A DNA stretch of 64,000 nucleotides from an uncultured archaeon (lineage in GTDB: Archaea > Halobacteriota > Methanosarcinia > Methanosarcinales > Methanoperedenaceae): assembly GCA_902386135.1 (NCBI GenBank), contig CABMIB010000062.1, positions 18,323 to 82,322 on the forward strand, written 5' to 3'. The notes under the pieces are model-generated. The model searched no databases and was not told the origin of the DNA. It was given only the letters and a program-made list of their open reading frames with translations. A program made the translations under genes and the position numbers. This document shows, piece by piece, positions 17,287 through 26,332 of this stretch (position 1 is the first letter of the stretch; each line of letters starts with the position of its first letter).

Positions 17287-18807
17287 TTGCCACCATCGGT
17301 TCGTTCAAGATTTACAGCCACAGTTATTGCTAACATCCTTCGAGGCGGCTTGGGATTCATCACTGGATTGCTTGTGGCTCGCGGTTTAGGACCTGAACAA
17401 TATGGAAATTATATATTTTTATTGGGGAGCTTCCTCGCTCTTGGACGATTATTTGATCTGGGCACTTCTGGCGCGTTTTATACTTTTATCTCTCAAAGAC
17501 CACGTGCAATTCCTTTCCTATTAAGCTACATTAGCTGGAAGGGATTCCAATTCATAATAATGGTCATTGCAATAGGATTATTGCCACTTACCTGGTTGAA
17601 CAAGATATGGTTGGGTCTCGATAGAGGACTGATATTACTTTCGTTTGCAGCAGTTTTTCTTCAGCAACAAGCCTGGCAGACACTTACTCAGATTGGCGAA
17701 GCATCCAGAATGACTCAACGTGTGCAGGGAATGAATATTGGAATTTCAGTGGTTTATCTGTTATTGATATTCATTTTCTGGAAATTACAGGCACTATCTA
17801 TATACCTGATATTCTCACTTATTATTGTTGAATACATATTTGCTCTGTTTTTTTCTTATTCTTTAATCTGGAGCAAGCGTGAACAAAATGTTTTAGATTC
17901 AGATAAGTCGCCATTTGTATTTCGTGAAATGTTAAAAGAGTATAGTATCTATTGTGCCCCACTGCTAGTTTATTCAGTTATAGGATTTTTTTATGAGTTT
18001 GCGGATCGTTGGATGCTTCAAAACTATAGCGGATCTGTAGAACAAGGTTATTACTCAATAGGGTCTCAGTTTGCAACTATCAGTCTCCTTGCAACCACAT
18101 CTATTTTGCAAATATTTTGGAAAGAGATTGCAGAGGCGCATGAACGACAAGATGTTGAGCGTGTCAAAATGCTTTACAGTAAAGTATCTCGTTCATTGTT
18201 CATGCTGGGTGCAATAATAAGTGGGTTTTTGATTCCTTGGAGTAAAGAAATTATAAATGTAACCCTTGGTACTGCATATGCAGCTGCAGTGCCAGCACTG
18301 GCTATTATGTTCTTATATCCTGTGCATCAATCTATTGGACAGATCGTTGGAACCATGTATTTTGCAATAGGTAAAACAAGACCCTACAGCATAATAGGGG
18401 TAGTATTCATGTTGATAAGTATTCCTGTTACTTATTTTGTCATAGCGCCAACAGAGGCATTTATCCCTGGTCTTGCACTTGGCTCCACAGGCATGGCTAT
18501 AAAAATGGTGATATTACAGTTGATAGGTGTGGATATATCCGCCTGGTGGCTTTCCCGAATTTATGGCTGGAAATTCGATTGGATATTTCAGGTTATCGGA
18601 CTTGGTGGTGCAGTATTATTAGGTTGGTTAGCATATGAGGTCGTAAAGATCATGACCTTCGGTATGCAACTGACTCTTTTTCTCAGAGGAGGCATTTCCT
18701 TTGTACTATATTGCTTCTTAATAGCGGGGATGATATGGGCAATGCCGTGGCTTTTGGGAACAGAGAGGAGAGAAATTATGAGAACAATCAGAAGGAGATT
18801 TGGATAA
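17287..18807 (+). CDS. wzx: polysaccharide flippase, Wzx/MVF type
   Basis: A 506-residue membrane protein with about fourteen hydrophobic helices and an N-terminus typical of COG2244 exporters (a RGLGPEQYG motif after helix 1). It should flip a lipid-linked oligosaccharide across the membrane. The start is TTG at 17287, chosen because a strong AAAGGAGG site lies just upstream (17277-17284) and the first helix begins soon after. It closes the first block of the locus; a second flippase is at 52597. Confidence 0.82.
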   Translation: MPPSVRSRFTATVIANILRGGLGFITGLLVARGLGPEQYGNYIFLLGSFLALGRLFDLGTSGAFYTFISQRPRAIPFLLSYISWKGFQFIIMVIAIGLLPLTWLNKIWLGLDRGLILLSFAAVFLQQQAWQTLTQIGEASRMTQRVQGMNIGISVVYLLLIFIFWKLQALSIYLIFSLIIVEYIFALFFSYSLIWSKREQNVLDSDKSPFVFREMLKEYSIYCAPLLVYSVIGFFYEFADRWMLQNYSGSVEQGYYSIGSQFATISLLATTSILQIFWKEIAEAHERQDVERVKMLYSKVSRSLFMLGAIISGFLIPWSKEIINVTLGTAYAAAVPALAIMFLYPVHQSIGQIVGTMYFAIGKTRPYSIIGVVFMLISIPVTYFVIAPTEAFIPGLALGSTGMAIKMVILQLIGVDISAWWLSRIYGWKFDWIFQVIGLGGAVLLGWLAYEVVKIMTFGMQLTLFLRGGISFVLYCFLIAGMIWAMPWLLGTERREIMRTIRRRFG

Positions 18808-18935
18808 CTTGTAGGTTTGAGCAATTACGGATTTCAATCCATATAATTAATGCATCAATCAAATATCAAATACAAAAGTTTATTAATGAGTTAATGGAGG
18901 CAAATATCATGATAGGTTCGATTCATAGAACCTAG

Positions 18936-19049
18936 ATATTAGACAGCATAGTTCGTGATTACGGCAAAATCGATCTGGAAGATTTAGAAGAGCAAAAGGA
19001 TAGTACGGCAGACTCTAACTTAAATATTATAAACTTGGAGCATAAATGA
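18936..19049 (+). pseudogene. possible C-terminal gene remnant
   Basis: A 37-codon frame without a start codon follows an in-frame TAG and ends at TGA 19047-19049, overlapping the aldolase ATG as ATGA. The peptide is acidic and looks protein-like (SIVRDYGKIDLEDLEEQ). The overlap suggests the tail of a gene formerly coupled to the aldolase gene. The rest of the 18808-19045 gap contains nothing else I recognise. No family can be assigned. Confidence 0.25.
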
Positions 19050-19816
19050 AAAATCCATTAAAAAATAAATTAAAAAATAACGAATTGACCCTCGGAAGCT
19101 GGATAACACTTGCCAATACAAACATCCCTGAAATAATGGCCCAATCAGGTTTTGAATGGCTCACCATCGATATGGAGCACAGTGTGATAACGCTTGATAT
19201 TGCACAACAGCAAATCCAGGTTATTGAAGGCAAAGGGGTAATTCCACTTGTGAGGGTGGGTGAGAACAATCCAAATTTAATAAAGCGCGTAATGGATTCA
19301 GGTGCATATGGCGTGATTGTTCCGATGGTAAATACTAAAGATCAGGCTGAAGCTGCAGTAAAGGCAGTAAAATATCCACCGATTGGAACACGTGGTGTCG
19401 GACTGTCAAGAGCGCAGGGATATGGTTTTGATTTTGATAATTATGCGGCCACGGTTAATGGAGAATCAGTGGTTATCGTTCAGGTGGAGCATATTGATTC
19501 TGTACGCAACCTTGAATCAATACTATCAGTAGAAGGTGTCGATGGCTGTATAATCGGACCCTATGACCTTTCGGGCTCGCTTGGAGTACCGGGGAACTTC
19601 AGTCATCCTGATGTACTTGTAGCACTAAAAAAAGTCGAACAGATTTGCAGGAAAATGAATGTACCGCTTGGAATACATGTTATTCAACCTGATTACCAAT
19701 TGGTTAATGAGAGTATCAAAAAAGGATATACTTTTATAGCCTTCAGCTTAGATTCATTATTTTTGGGAACATCCTGCAGAGAGCAGCTAAAATTATTAAG
19801 AGAAGGATTACAATGA
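19046..19816 (+). CDS. HpcH/HpaI-family pyruvate aldolase
   Basis: Class II metal-dependent aldolase of the HpaI type, which joins pyruvate to an aldehyde to give a 4-hydroxy-2-keto acid, or the reverse. Recognised by LGSWITLANTNIPEIMA, the metal/base segment DMEHS, VIVPMVNTKDQA, GTRGVGLSRAQGYG, VQVEH (metal Glu) and GPYDLSGSLG. The 256-residue length is normal. It lies upstream of a KdsB-like cytidylyltransferase in a sugar locus, so a biosynthetic role in making a 3-deoxy-2-ulosonic acid is more likely than aromatic catabolism; that is inference. Confidence 0.85.
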   Translation: MKNPLKNKLKNNELTLGSWITLANTNIPEIMAQSGFEWLTIDMEHSVITLDIAQQQIQVIEGKGVIPLVRVGENNPNLIKRVMDSGAYGVIVPMVNTKDQAEAAVKAVKYPPIGTRGVGLSRAQGYGFDFDNYAATVNGESVVIVQVEHIDSVRNLESILSVEGVDGCIIGPYDLSGSLGVPGNFSHPDVLVALKKVEQICRKMNVPLGIHVIQPDYQLVNESIKKGYTFIAFSLDSLFLGTSCREQLKLLREGLQ

Positions 19817-19841
19817 TCGATGAGAAAATGAAGGATTAAGA

Positions 19842-20609
19842 ATGAAAATTATAGGCGTTATTCCAGCTAGAATGGCTTCCAGCCGATTTCCTGGAAAACC
19901 ACTGGCAAAAATTTGTGGTATTCCGATGGTAGGGCATGTATATTTTAGAAGCAAGATGAGTAGAACCTTGGATAATGTGTATGTGGCGACATGTGATGAA
20001 GATATTGCAGAATATATTGCATCGATAGGTGGAAAAGCTATTATGACAGCTAATACCCACGAAAGGGCTTCCGATAGAACGGCTGAGGCAATGTTGAAGT
20101 TCGAGCGGGCGGCAGGTCAGAATGTGGATATTGTGGTTATGATACAGGGTGATGAACCCATGATTTTCCCACAAATGGTAGATGAGGCCATAAGCCCTAT
20201 ACAGGAAGATGAGAACATTCATGTCACAAATCTCATGGCATCGATAAAATCAAGGCAGGAGCATGATGACCCAAATACTGTGAAGGTAGTAACTGATTTG
20301 AACGATTTTGCACTTTATTTTTAAAGAGAACCAATTCCCTCATGGAAAAAAGGCGCGAAAAATGTTCCAATGTATAAACAGGTTTGTATAATTCCTTTCA
20401 GAAGAGATTTCCTGATCAAATTCAATGAACTTTCGCCCACTCCTCTTGAAATTGTTGAATCGGTTGATATGATGAGAGTTCTGGAGCATGGTTATAAGGT
20501 AAAGATGGTAGAGACGAAATGCGAAACATATAGCGTGGATACCATTGAAGATCTACGAAAAGTAGAAAGATTAATGGAAAATGATCAATTAATAGAGCAA
20601 TATAGATAA
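19842..20609 (+). pseudogene. kdsB: 3-deoxy-ulosonate cytidylyltransferase, KdsB-like, interrupted by TAA
   Basis: CMP-Kdo synthetase family: it opens with IPARMASSRFPGKPL and has the VATCDEDI and IQGDEPM segments. The frame runs to a TAA at 20322-20324 and then continues in the same frame to 20609 with REPIPSWKKG, PFRRDFL and VDTIEDL, the normal C-terminus. The stop replaces the Ser of the conserved ALYFSR motif (TCA to TAA, one base). Without the stop the protein would be 255 residues, a normal length. No frameshift is needed. A fragment restart at ATG 20370 would lack the active-site half. Confidence 0.85.
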
Positions 20610-20610
20610 C

Positions 20611-21597
20611 ATGAAAGAAGAGGATATAAGGAAAAGGGAGACTTTTGATAAATATTTACAGCTTGTTGAACAAGATATAGATACATTCTTCGTTAATAGA
20701 TCCTCGTTTGAGATAATTAACTGTCCTGCATGCAAAAGTCCGGAATTTAAAGAGGAATTTGAAAAGCTTGGTTTTAAATATGTATCCTGCAAAAAATGTA
20801 ATACTCTTTTTGTAAATCCACGCCCCTCTTTTGAGGCGCTTAAACGATTTTATGTTCAATCTCCATCTACCCAATTCTGGGTGAATGGATTTTTTAAGCC
20901 TGTTGCAGAGGCGAGAAGAGAGAAACTATTTAAACCACGTGCTGATTTTATTAGAGAAAAATTTGGAGATGACCCTGCATGGCTAATTGGAGACATCGGG
21001 GCTGGATTCGGAATATTCCTTGAAGAGTTAAGAAAGATTTGGCCGGATTCTGAGTATGTTGCAATTGAGCCGTCTTTAGAAATGGCAGAGATATGCCGAC
21101 AAAAAAGTTTTATTGTGCAAAATCTGCCCGCAGAAGAGGTATCAGATTACAGAGGGCAATTTGATCTGCTTATAGCGTTTGAATTATTTGAACATTTATT
21201 CGATCCGGGAATATTTTTAGAGAGAATCGGTTCTTTGCTCAAGCCGGGCGGGTATTTATTATTGACTACATTAAATGGACAGGGTTTTGATATTCAATTA
21301 CTCTGGGAAAATTCAAAAAGCATCAGTCCACCACATCACTTAAATTTTTTCAATCCAAAATCCATTTCTTTATTACTAGCAAGTTGTGGTTTTATCAAGG
21401 CTGAAGTTACCACACCGGGAAAGCTGGACTGGGACATAGTTGAAGGGATGATTAAATCTAGTAAAATGGATTTAGGTAGATTTTGGGAATTTGTTGCTTA
21501 TTCTAAAAATGAAATCTGTAAAAGTGAACTTCAGGAATGGATTGGGAGGAATGATTTAAGTTCTCACATGAGAGTGATTGCAAAAAAAAATGATTAA
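20611..21597 (+). CDS. SAM-dependent methyltransferase with N-terminal zinc ribbon
   Basis: A 328-residue protein. Residues 32-58 carry C-x2-C and C-x2-C pairs (CPACKS and CKKCN), a metal-binding knuckle followed by VNPRPS, as in many surface-sugar methyltransferase proteins. The methyltransferase core follows: GDIGAGFGIFLEEL (motif I), AIEPS (motif II), FELFEHLFDPG and LKPGGYLLLTT. It follows the interrupted kdsB gene by one base. The target is unknown; the neighbours suggest a deoxy sugar or ulosonic acid. Confidence 0.8.
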   Translation: MKEEDIRKRETFDKYLQLVEQDIDTFFVNRSSFEIINCPACKSPEFKEEFEKLGFKYVSCKKCNTLFVNPRPSFEALKRFYVQSPSTQFWVNGFFKPVAEARREKLFKPRADFIREKFGDDPAWLIGDIGAGFGIFLEELRKIWPDSEYVAIEPSLEMAEICRQKSFIVQNLPAEEVSDYRGQFDLLIAFELFEHLFDPGIFLERIGSLLKPGGYLLLTTLNGQGFDIQLLWENSKSISPPHHLNFFNPKSISLLLASCGFIKAEVTTPGKLDWDIVEGMIKSSKMDLGRFWEFVAYSKNEICKSELQEWIGRNDLSSHMRVIAKKND

Positions 21598-21743
21598 TGA
21601 GATTTCGATTAACTTTAATTTTTCCTGAATTCTGGGTGTATTGTAAATCCTAATGATGCTACTCCCTACTTTTCTAGATATTTATTAATTTTTGAATTTT
21701 TTTCATATGACAATTCGATATATTGTCCCTTGTTTCTTGAGAG

Positions 21744-21932
21744 TCAGTAATTCGTGCCTGATCGATGTTTAGGAAATCCGCCCTTCTCACTTTCATTGTT
21801 GATATATCTTTTACTATCGGCTTGAAATGCTCTCCAGTTGATCAATATCGATTTCAGATAATTATCTCCTAAAAGCTTCACTTGCTCATGCTCATCACAA
21901 AATGCAAAATCTTTAAACAATGCTGTGATATA
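21744..21932 (-). mobile_element. IS5-type transposase remnant (N-terminal fragment)
   Basis: In the 390-bp gap before the radical SAM gene, the minus strand has an open frame whose translation begins LFKDFAFCDEHEQVKLLGD and continues with INWRAF and NNESEKGG. This matches the N-terminus of the transposase at the right edge of this window (12 of 19 positions identical across DFAF and LGD), and the WRAF and EKGG parts fit the IS5-type transposases of methanogens. It ends at a stop after about 60 codons with no DDE core, so it is a dead fragment. In-frame codons continue past the stop to about 21620 but are not clearly transposase. Confidence 0.65.
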
Positions 21933-21987
21933 TCAAATATGTTCCAATGAAATTGGACATCTATAAATGAGATCGAAGGTAAAATGT

Positions 21988-23061
21988 ATGATAAATAAAA
22001 TAAAAAAACATTTAGGGCCTTACTATAGAACGATAAAACGAAATATCAGAAGACAAGATTATTTTAAGAATGAACATGTGGAGTTACCGGAACATATTAC
22101 TTTAGCATTTACTCTGAAATGTCGTGCCGCCTGCCCTCATTGTTATTTTATTCAGAAGGAACATGCATTTAATCAAAAAGAGTTAGTATCGGAAGAATTA
22201 TTAAACAAAATTTTTGTCTCAAAATTTAGTAGCTCTATTGTTTCTATGAGTTGTGGTGGGGGAGAAGCTTTACTGCACCCCAATTTTTTTGAACTATTAA
22301 ATCTTTTGCCAATTCACAAGCTTAAAGGAATACAAGTGGTAACAAATGGTTTAAGTTTACAAGATGAATATATTGTAAAAAAAATATTAGAACAAAATAT
22401 TTTAACAAATATCCATATTTCACTTGATGCAGCAGATGAATTTAATTATGTACGAAAAAAAGGAATCAAAGAGTGCAAATTTGATTTAATATGCCAAAAT
22501 ATAAAGAAAATTGCTACTATCCTCAAGGGAAAAACAACTGTTGGATTAAGTTTTGTTGTATATGCAGATGATCTTGCGAATATTAAAGAAATGATCAGTT
22601 TGGCAACAGAATTAAATGTAGACTACTGTCATGTTACTACGTTGCATTTGGCAAATCTAGATAATAAATTATCTACTAATACAGTTAAAGAGATGCCATT
22701 TGCATACCAAGAAATTATGAGAAACACAGGATACGGCATAGATATTATAATTCAGCCGCCTCTGCATGATAAATATATGCAATACTATTGTGAGTCTTTA
22801 GACAAGCATTTAAGTTTAAGTCCGTCGGGTATATTGTCAACCTGCTGTCATTTGCCGTGGAATAAAGAAATTGGAAAATTCGACGAATTTGATTACAATC
22901 CTGTTAATAATAGGTATGCTTTGGAAATGAGAAGAAAGTTTATTTTGGCAAAAAAAGAAAATAATAAAATGTTGCTTCCAGAAGAATGTCTATATTGTAA
23001 TCGTAGATTGACTGGCTCTTATTATTATAAAAAGGATAATAAAAAATGGTTTTTTTATTGA
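21988..23061 (+). CDS. radical SAM protein with SPASM-like C-terminus
   Basis: Contains the Fe-S motif C-x3-C-x2-C in KCRAACPHCYF near residue 45, SCGGGEALLHP (the GGE motif) and ISLDAAD. Four Cys in the last quarter (CC and C-x2-C around 295 and 335) suggest an auxiliary cluster as in SPASM proteins. Substrate unknown; in sugar loci such enzymes may act on a carbohydrate, lipid or peptide. ATG 21988 is preferred to ATG 21967 because GAAGGT lies 9 bases upstream of it. The gene is very AT-rich and is isolated by the IS remnant on its left. Confidence 0.75.
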   Translation: MINKIKKHLGPYYRTIKRNIRRQDYFKNEHVELPEHITLAFTLKCRAACPHCYFIQKEHAFNQKELVSEELLNKIFVSKFSSSIVSMSCGGGEALLHPNFFELLNLLPIHKLKGIQVVTNGLSLQDEYIVKKILEQNILTNIHISLDAADEFNYVRKKGIKECKFDLICQNIKKIATILKGKTTVGLSFVVYADDLANIKEMISLATELNVDYCHVTTLHLANLDNKLSTNTVKEMPFAYQEIMRNTGYGIDIIIQPPLHDKYMQYYCESLDKHLSLSPSGILSTCCHLPWNKEIGKFDEFDYNPVNNRYALEMRRKFILAKKENNKMLLPEECLYCNRRLTGSYYYKKDNKKWFFY

Positions 23062-23165
23062 TATAGTCACTTACCATTAAGTAGCAAAAAAGATATAAAC
23101 CAAGCCAAAGCAGGAAATCATTGAAATTATTTTTGCAATCGATGGAACAAAAATGGGAACCACAA

Positions 23166-24080
23166 ATGAAAAATAAAATTGCAATCACAACAACATCTTT
23201 TGGTGATCATGATGAGATGCCTTTAAATTTATTGAAAGAGAATGGATTTGAAATAGCATTTAATCCGTATGGAAGGAAACTTAAAAAAGAGGAGATCATT
23301 GAATTCTGCAAGGATGTAATGGGTATTGTTGCCGGCACAGAAACACTGGATGCAGAAATTATAAAAAAACTAACCAACCTGAAAGTTATTTCGAGGGTTG
23401 GCACTGGAATGGATAATGTTGATCTAGAGGCTGCAAGGTCGTCTGGAATCAAAGTTTTTAATACTCCTGATGGACCAACGTCAGCTGTCGCTGAGTTAAC
23501 AGTTGGGTTAATGCTTGATTTATTAAGAATGTTTTCTCAAATGGATCGAGAGTTAAGAGTAGGAAAGTGGGAAAAAAGGATGGGGAGTCTTTTATATGGC
23601 AAGAATGTCGGTATAGTGGGATTTGGAAGAATAGGTAAAAAGGTTGCTGAATTATTAAAACCATTCGGCTGTGAAATAGCATACACAGACCCTTATGTGA
23701 AGGATGGATTGTTAGGGTTAAAAAGATTGTCTCTGGAAGAGTTGCTTTGCTGGGCAGATATCATATCACTGCATGTATCTGTAAAGGATAATAAACCATT
23801 AATTATGGAGAAAGAATTCAAATTGATTAAAAAAGGCTCCTGGTTAGTTAATGTTTCGCGTGGAGGAGTTGTTGATGAGAACGCTCTTTATGGGGCCCTC
23901 AAATCGTACCATCTTTCAGGTGCTGCACTTGATGTTTTTGAGCATGAGCCGTATAAGGGAAGCCTTATTGAACTGGATAATATTATTTTAACTCCACATA
24001 TTGGTTCTTATGCAAGAGAATCCAGAATAGAGATGGAAAAACAGGCTGTGGAAAACCTGTTGTCAGGATTGAAGAAATAA
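23166..24080 (+). CDS. D-isomer-specific 2-hydroxyacid dehydrogenase
   Basis: NAD-dependent dehydrogenase of the D-3-phosphoglycerate dehydrogenase type. It shows VGTGMDNVD, the Rossmann GIVGFGRIGKK near residue 145, the catalytic Arg in NVSRGGVVDE, the Glu in FEHEP, and the His in TPHIGS. At about 304 residues it lacks the regulatory ACT domain of SerA. Placed among aldolase, cytidylyltransferase, cyclase and HAD genes, it probably oxidises or reduces a sugar-derived acid in that pathway. ATG 23166 is preferred over TTG 23121 by alignment of the first strand. Confidence 0.82.
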   Translation: MKNKIAITTTSFGDHDEMPLNLLKENGFEIAFNPYGRKLKKEEIIEFCKDVMGIVAGTETLDAEIIKKLTNLKVISRVGTGMDNVDLEAARSSGIKVFNTPDGPTSAVAELTVGLMLDLLRMFSQMDRELRVGKWEKRMGSLLYGKNVGIVGFGRIGKKVAELLKPFGCEIAYTDPYVKDGLLGLKRLSLEELLCWADIISLHVSVKDNKPLIMEKEFKLIKKGSWLVNVSRGGVVDENALYGALKSYHLSGAALDVFEHEPYKGSLIELDNIILTPHIGSYARESRIEMEKQAVENLLSGLKK

Positions 24081-24109
24081 AGATTTAGAGGAAAAGACTG
24101 AGACTACAA

Positions 24110-24778
24110 ATGAAATATATATATTTATCACATTATTTAGAAGATGAAATACCCACTTATGGGAATAATAGAGTCTCTCTTAATATTACTCCTATAAAGT
24201 CCATTTCAAAAGGCGATTCAGCAAATGTTTATCAGTTCACAATGGAAAACCACTGGGGAACGCATATAGATGCTCCGGCGCATTTTTTTTTCAATGCTCC
24301 CTCTATTTGTGATTTTCAAGCGGAACATTGGATATTTAAAAAATCTCAAGTTATTGAGATTCCACCTGAAGAAGGTAAATTTATTGATGTTGACATTTTA
24401 CAGAGGCATAAAATAAATACAGATACCGACCTGTTGTTAATTAAGACTGGATTTCAAAGATGGAGAGGAAAAGAAAAATACAGCATCGACAACCCAGGGA
24501 TAAAATCTGATGCTGCATTGTGGCTGAGGAAGAACTATCCGTCTTTGAGGGCGATCGGGTTTGATTTTGTATCTTTGTCTTCATATACGGATAGGGATGA
24601 AGGAAGGAAGTCACACTGTGCATTTCTCGACCCTGATGGCAATGGAAATCCAATTCTGATTATTGAAGATATGAATTTGCAGGCAAGCTTGGAAAAATTA
24701 AAAGATGTATGGGTTTTTCCGTTATTAATAAAGGGAATAGACAGTGCACCATGTACTGTCATAGGGGTTTTTGAATGA
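24110..24778 (+). CDS. cyclase/kynurenine-formamidase-like metal hydrolase
   Basis: Putative cyclase family (KynB fold). The metal-binding signature HWGTHIDAPAHFF lies near residue 46 and IGFDFVSLSS near residue 140. The 222-residue length is normal. Known members hydrolyse formamides, lactams or lactones with zinc or manganese. No tryptophan pathway gene is nearby; a lactone or N-formyl sugar acid from the surrounding sugar-acid genes is a plausible substrate. It overlaps the HAD gene by 4 bp. Confidence 0.8.
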   Translation: MKYIYLSHYLEDEIPTYGNNRVSLNITPIKSISKGDSANVYQFTMENHWGTHIDAPAHFFFNAPSICDFQAEHWIFKKSQVIEIPPEEGKFIDVDILQRHKINTDTDLLLIKTGFQRWRGKEKYSIDNPGIKSDAALWLRKNYPSLRAIGFDFVSLSSYTDRDEGRKSHCAFLDPDGNGNPILIIEDMNLQASLEKLKDVWVFPLLIKGIDSAPCTVIGVFE

Positions 24779-25419
24779 TAAAAGCAATCATCTTCGACTT
24801 TGATGGCGTAATTGTTGAATCTGCTCAGGTTAAAACGGAAGCTTTCAGAAAACTCTTCTCAAAATGGCCTAATAAAGTCGATGAAATAGTATCGTATCAC
24901 ATTAAAAACATGGGGGTATCAAGGTATGTTAAATTTAAATATTTTTATGAAAACATCCTTAAAGTACCTTATTCTCAAGAAATTAGTTCAGAACTTGGGA
25001 GGCAATTTTCAGATATTGTACTTGATGAGATAAAGAAAGCTCCTCTCGTAAAAGGCATGAAAGAATTTTTAAATAATGATCATAAAAAATACTTGCTATT
25101 TATAGCATCGGGTACTCCTCAAGAAGAACTTGATGATATTATTTATTTCAAGGGATTATCTAAATACTTTATTAGTGTTTTCGGAACCCCAGCTACCAAA
25201 ACAGAAATTGTCAATAATATTTTAAAGGAATATAACTTAGAGAAAGATAAAGTCGTTTTTATAGGAGATGCAGAGTCTGATAAGAGGGCCGCTGAAGAAA
25301 CTGGGATTCATTTTATTTTGAGGGTTACTCCAGAAAATATATACCTCATCGATTCTAATGTACCTAAAATACATGACTTTATACAACTTAAAGATAAAAT
25401 TAAGGAGATAGAAAAATGA
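24775..25419 (+). CDS. HAD-superfamily phosphatase
   Basis: A 214-residue HAD hydrolase. Motif I is IIFDFDGVIVES at residues 4-15 with the nucleophile and acid Asp pair; motif II is IASGTP near residue 110; the closing acidic motif is FIGDAESDKRAA near residue 163. A helical cap lies between motifs I and II, as in the phosphoglycolate phosphatase group and unlike capless KdsC. It could dephosphorylate a 2-keto-3-deoxy acid phosphate. It overlaps genes on both sides by 4 bp. Confidence 0.8.
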   Translation: MIKAIIFDFDGVIVESAQVKTEAFRKLFSKWPNKVDEIVSYHIKNMGVSRYVKFKYFYENILKVPYSQEISSELGRQFSDIVLDEIKKAPLVKGMKEFLNNDHKKYLLFIASGTPQEELDDIIYFKGLSKYFISVFGTPATKTEIVNNILKEYNLEKDKVVFIGDAESDKRAAEETGIHFILRVTPENIYLIDSNVPKIHDFIQLKDKIKEIEK

Positions 25420-26303
25420 AAGCTATTGTTTTTGGCGGTAGTGGATTTCTGGGAAGCCATGTGGCAGATGCTTTGACAGAGGCTGGTTACAACGTGAAGA
25501 TTTTCGATCTTAAGCCCTCACCGTATTTAAAAACAGAGCAAGAAATGGTGGTTGGCGATATACTAAATTTCGAAGAAGTATTAGAAGCAATTGATGGATG
25601 CGATTATGTTTATAATTTTGCCGGTATAGCAGATCTAGATGATGCAACAACCAAGCCAATAGAAACCGTGAGATTAAATATAGAAGGAACAATCAATATT
25701 CTTGAGGCATGTAGAAGGACAGCTATTAAAAGGTTTATATATGCCAGTACAATTTACGTTTATAGCGATAAAGGTGGATTTTATCGTTGCAGTAAACAGG
25801 CTTCGGAACTTTATATCGAAGAGTTTCATATTCGATATGGACTGAATTTTACCATTCTGAGATATGGAACTCTTTATGGTCCGAGGGCAGATAAAAGAAA
25901 TAGCATTTATAGATATCTTCTTCAGGCATTGAATGATAAAAATATAATCGCTACGGCTGATGGAGAAGAATTAAGGGAATATATCCATGTGGGCGATGCA
26001 GCGAGATTGACTGTAAAAATACTCGAACCTGAATTTAAGAACAGATATTTAATTATAACAGGTCATCATCCTATAAAATTGAAGCAACTTTTCTCCACAA
26101 TAAAAGAAATTTTAAGTGATTATTCTATAGATGTCTCATATCAACATGTGACAAATCTTAATCATTACAGTATTACTCCTTACTCTTATATTCCCAAAAT
26201 AGGGAAAAAATTGACTACGAATTGTTATACAGATATAGGGCAGGGACTGTTAGAATGTATTCATGAAATTGATGCTGAAAAATTTAGTGCTATAAATATA
26301 TGA
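25416..26303 (+). CDS. NAD-dependent sugar epimerase/dehydratase
   Basis: Extended SDR of 295 residues with GGSGFLGSHVADAL at the N-terminus, an Asp acceptor for the adenine ribose (FDLK), and a YRCSK catalytic pair preceded by STIYVYSD near residues 110-130. It lacks the TDE of dehydratases, so epimerisation or keto reduction is likelier. It overlaps the HAD gene by 4 bp and appears to belong to the aldolase/KdsB-type pathway. The exact substrate cannot be read. Confidence 0.78.
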   Translation: MKAIVFGGSGFLGSHVADALTEAGYNVKIFDLKPSPYLKTEQEMVVGDILNFEEVLEAIDGCDYVYNFAGIADLDDATTKPIETVRLNIEGTINILEACRRTAIKRFIYASTIYVYSDKGGFYRCSKQASELYIEEFHIRYGLNFTILRYGTLYGPRADKRNSIYRYLLQALNDKNIIATADGEELREYIHVGDAARLTVKILEPEFKNRYLIITGHHPIKLKQLFSTIKEILSDYSIDVSYQHVTNLNHYSITPYSYIPKIGKKLTTNCYTDIGQGLLECIHEIDAEKFSAINI

Positions 26304-26332
26304 AGTAACATATTAAATAAATTTTTGATCAT

